The notes beneath the pieces are model-generated. The model searched no databases, was not told the DNA's origin, and saw only the letters and a program-made list of their open reading frames with translations. A program made the position numbers and the translations under genes. A stretch of 6,487 nt of DNA. Source: Lachnospiraceae bacterium UBA938 (GTDB taxonomy: Bacteria; Bacillota; Clostridia; Lachnospirales; Lachnospiraceae). This document shows positions 4,492-6,487 of the stretch, one piece after another. How positions within the stretch are numbered: the stretch's first letter is position 1; each line of letters begins with the position of its first letter. The stretch spans positions 73,516-80,002 of the forward strand of contig DBDG01000047.1 of assembly GCA_002293475.1 (NCBI GenBank), given 5' to 3'.

Positions 4492-6306
4492 CTACTCATT
4501 ATCCAGCTTCAGCACGCTCATGAAGGCCTTCTGCGGAATCTCGACATTCCCAATCTGGCGCATGCGCTTCTTTCCTTCCTTTTGCTTCTCTAACAGCTTC
4601 TTTTTCCGGGTGATGTCACCGCCATAGCACTTGGCCAGGACATCCTTCCGCATCGCCTTGACGGTTTCTCTGGCGATGATCTTACCTCCGACCGCGGCCT
4701 GGATGGGAATCTCGAATAAATGCCGGGGAATCTCGTCCTTCAGCTTCTCGCACATCCGGCGGCCGCGCTCGTAGGCACTGTCCCTATGTACGATAAAGGA
4801 TAAGGCGTCCACTTCTTCCCGGTTGATCAGGATATCCAGCTTGACCATCTCCGACTGTTCGTAGCCTTTCAGGTCATAGTCAAAGGAAGCATAGCCTTTC
4901 GAGCGGGATTTCAGGGCATCGAAAAAATCATAGATGATCTCATTTAACGGCAGTTCATACCGGAGAACCGCCCTAGTTCCTTCGATATATTCCATGCCGA
5001 GGTATCGGCCACGTCTTTCCTGGCACAGTTCCATGATCGACCCGATGAATTCGCTGGTCACCATGATCTCCGCCGCGACGATCGGCTCTTCCATGAAAGC
5101 GATCAGCGTCGGATCCGGCAGATTGGTCGGATTGGTAAGGTCAAGCACTTCACCGTTATTTTTGTGGACCAGGTAAACAACGCTCGGCGCCGTCGTCACC
5201 AGATCCAGGTTGTACTCTCTTTCCAGCCTTTCCTGGACAATCTCCAGATGCAGCAGACCTAAAAACCCGCAGCGGAAGCCGAAGCCCAAAGCGACCGAGG
5301 TCTCCGGTTCATAATGAAGGGAGGCATCGTTCAGCTTCAGCTTTTCTAGGGCATCCCGCAGGTCAGGATATTTGGCGCCGTCAGCCGGATAAACGCCGCA
5401 GTAGACCATGGACTGCACTTTCTTGTAGCCCGGTAGCGGTTCCACACAGGGGTTCTCGTCGTCAGTCACGGTATCGCCGACGGCGGTGTCCTTGACGTTT
5501 TTAATGGAAGCCGTGATGTAGCCGACCATGCCGGCACTTAATTCTTCACAGGGAATGAACTGCCCTGGGCCAAAATAGCCTACTTCGACCACTTCGGAGC
5601 GGGCACCGGTAGCCATCATTTTGATGATGCTCCCTTTTTTTACTATGCCTTCCATGATGCGGCAGAAAATAATGACCCCCTTGTAGGAATCATATAAAGA
5701 GTCAAAGATCAGAGCCTTGAGCGGGTTGCCGCGTTCCCCCTTCGGCGGGGGGATCTTGGTGACGACGGCCTCCATCACCGCTTCGATGCCGATGCCGTTC
5801 TTAGCCGATATCAAGGGCGCATCGTGCGCCTCCAGGCCGATCACGTCCTCAATCTCTTCTTTGACCCGGTCGGGGTCGGCACTGGGCAGGTCGATCTTGT
5901 TGATGACCGGAAAGACATCCAAGTTATGATCCAGAGCCAGATATACATTCGCCAAGGTCTGCGCCTCAATCCCCTGGGCGGCGTCCACTACCAAGATGGC
6001 GCCGTCGCAGGCGGCCAGGCTGCGGCTCACTTCATAATTAAAGTCCACATGGCCCGGCGTATCAATCAGGTTAAAAACATATTCTTCCCCGTCCTGGGCC
6101 TGATAAATAATGCGGACCGTCTGAGCCTTGATGGTAATCCCCCGCTCCCTTTCCAGATCCATGTTGTCCAGAACCTGAGCCTGCATCTCACGGCTGGTCA
6201 GCAGGCCGGTCTTTTCAATGATCCGGTCTGCCAATGTGGATTTCCCATGATCAATATGGGCCACAATACAAAAATTCCTGATGTTTTTCTGCTCTGTTCC
6301 TGCCAT
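4492..6306 (-). CDS. lepA: Elongation factor 4 (LepA)
   Basis: This 604-residue translational GTPase binds the ribosome and is implicated in back-translocation, rescue of stalled ribosomes or small-subunit assembly; its exact role is debated. GTPase motifs are G1 AHIDHGKST (16-24), G2 RGITI (55-59), G3 DTPGH (82-86), G4 NKID (136-139) and G5 SAK (167-169). EF-G-like domains II, III and V follow. The LepA-specific C-terminal domain is visible as the basic stretch YGGDITRKKKLLEKQKEGKK (561-580) and the closing VEIPQKAFMSVLKL. Length matches the family (about 600). The ATG at 6304-6306 is chosen because GGAGGT lies 7 bases upstream and the protein then starts like other LepA proteins. The frame stays open for another 53 codons upstream, but that part has no family similarity and contains the predicted promoter. 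hemW follows after 18 bases. Confidence 0.98.
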   Translation of the reverse strand: MAGTEQKNIRNFCIVAHIDHGKSTLADRIIEKTGLLTSREMQAQVLDNMDLERERGITIKAQTVRIIYQAQDGEEYVFNLIDTPGHVDFNYEVSRSLAACDGAILVVDAAQGIEAQTLANVYLALDHNLDVFPVINKIDLPSADPDRVKEEIEDVIGLEAHDAPLISAKNGIGIEAVMEAVVTKIPPPKGERGNPLKALIFDSLYDSYKGVIIFCRIMEGIVKKGSIIKMMATGARSEVVEVGYFGPGQFIPCEELSAGMVGYITASIKNVKDTAVGDTVTDDENPCVEPLPGYKKVQSMVYCGVYPADGAKYPDLRDALEKLKLNDASLHYEPETSVALGFGFRCGFLGLLHLEIVQERLEREYNLDLVTTAPSVVYLVHKNNGEVLDLTNPTNLPDPTLIAFMEEPIVAAEIMVTSEFIGSIMELCQERRGRYLGMEYIEGTRAVLRYELPLNEIIYDFFDALKSRSKGYASFDYDLKGYEQSEMVKLDILINREEVDALSFIVHRDSAYERGRRMCEKLKDEIPRHLFEIPIQAAVGGKIIARETVKAMRKDVLAKCYGGDITRKKKLLEKQKEGKKRMRQIGNVEIPQKAFMSVLKLDNE

Positions 6307-6312
6307 TTTCGT

Positions 6313-6318
6313 ACCTCC
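6313..6318 (-). promoter_or_regulatory. lepA ribosome binding site
   Basis: GGAGGT on the minus strand is a near-perfect Shine-Dalgarno sequence placed 6-7 bases before the ATG at 6306. It decides against the longer in-frame start at 6465. Confidence 0.85.
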
Positions 6319-6415
6319 GCAGATATTTGGTAAAATACGATATTCACCGCATAGATAAATCCGAATAATCAGCATATACATATAAAGGGATAAGCCCGCT
6401 GAAATAATGCGATTA

Positions 6416-6445
6416 AGTATATCACATATCACCGCACGTTGTCCA
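6416..6445 (-). promoter_or_regulatory. Sigma-A-type promoter for lepA-hemW
   Basis: On the minus strand TGGACA (6440-6445, 5/6) and TATACT (6416-6421, 5/6) are separated by 18 bases. Transcription would start near 6409, giving an untranslated leader of about 100 bases. I see no known riboswitch or strong terminator in that leader, only a weak AT-rich stem (TATTT / AAATA) just before the ribosome binding site. Whether lepA is also read from an upstream gene cannot be seen here. Confidence 0.55.
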
Positions 6446-6487
6446 GCAGGCCGGATGGCAAACACAGGGTCACCGCATTTACTTTTT

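Noticed and set aside
5824..6333. 169-codon plus-strand open frame
   Set aside because: It lies antisense to the conserved GTPase domain of lepA, has no recognisable domain, and is explained by codon bias of the real gene.
6307..6465. Longer LepA with 53 extra N-terminal residues
   Set aside because: The extension has no family similarity and overlaps the predicted promoter, while the ATG at 6306 has a strong GGAGGT site at the right distance.

Overview
The window carries five complete protein genes, all on the minus strand. In transcription order (right to left) they are lepA (elongation factor 4), hemW (radical-SAM heme chaperone), sigK (late mother-cell sporulation sigma factor), a divergent HD-GYP-domain protein, and pilT (type IV pilus retraction ATPase). 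No RNA gene, insertion sequence, CRISPR array or prophage gene is visible. A sporulation sigma factor next to an HD-GYP protein and a pilus ATPase, with lepA-hemW paired as in Firmicutes and mid-range GC, suggests an endospore-forming anaerobic Firmicute. Spore-forming Negativicutes or Peptococcaceae-like Clostridia, some of which have type IV pili, would fit. That placement is inference; the gene identities are read from motifs.

Region by region: 6307-6487 is the lepA leader, with a plausible housekeeping promoter (TGGACA, 18 bp, TATACT) and a strong Shine-Dalgarno site. lepA (4492-6306) and hemW (3325-4473) are 18 bases apart and probably cotranscribed. The 160-base hemW-sigK gap holds two tandem 48-bp repeats, the upstream copy starting exactly at the hemW stop codon, then a hairpin and a promoter of the sporulation sigma-E/K class. 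sigK (2529-3164) starts at TTG and has no pro-sequence. The sigK-HD-GYP gap has a good sigma-A-type promoter whose -10 lies in three tandem TATAA pentamers, followed by a leader hairpin. The HD-GYP gene (1214-2353) keeps its HD pair but lacks much of the metal-ligand and GYP signature. A GC-rich hairpin and a possible promoter separate it from pilT (89-1141). Bases 1-88 show nothing recognisable.

The genes form at least two functional groups: a housekeeping translation/heme pair (lepA-hemW), and a regulatory/motility group in which a c-di-GMP-type domain protein sits directly upstream of the pilus retraction motor. sigK lies between them with its own promoter. I see no clearly new multi-gene system. 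The points most worth following up are the pro-less sigK with a promoter resembling its own target class, the degenerate HD-GYP protein beside pilT, the pentamer repeat in its promoter, and the tandem 48-bp repeat at the end of hemW.
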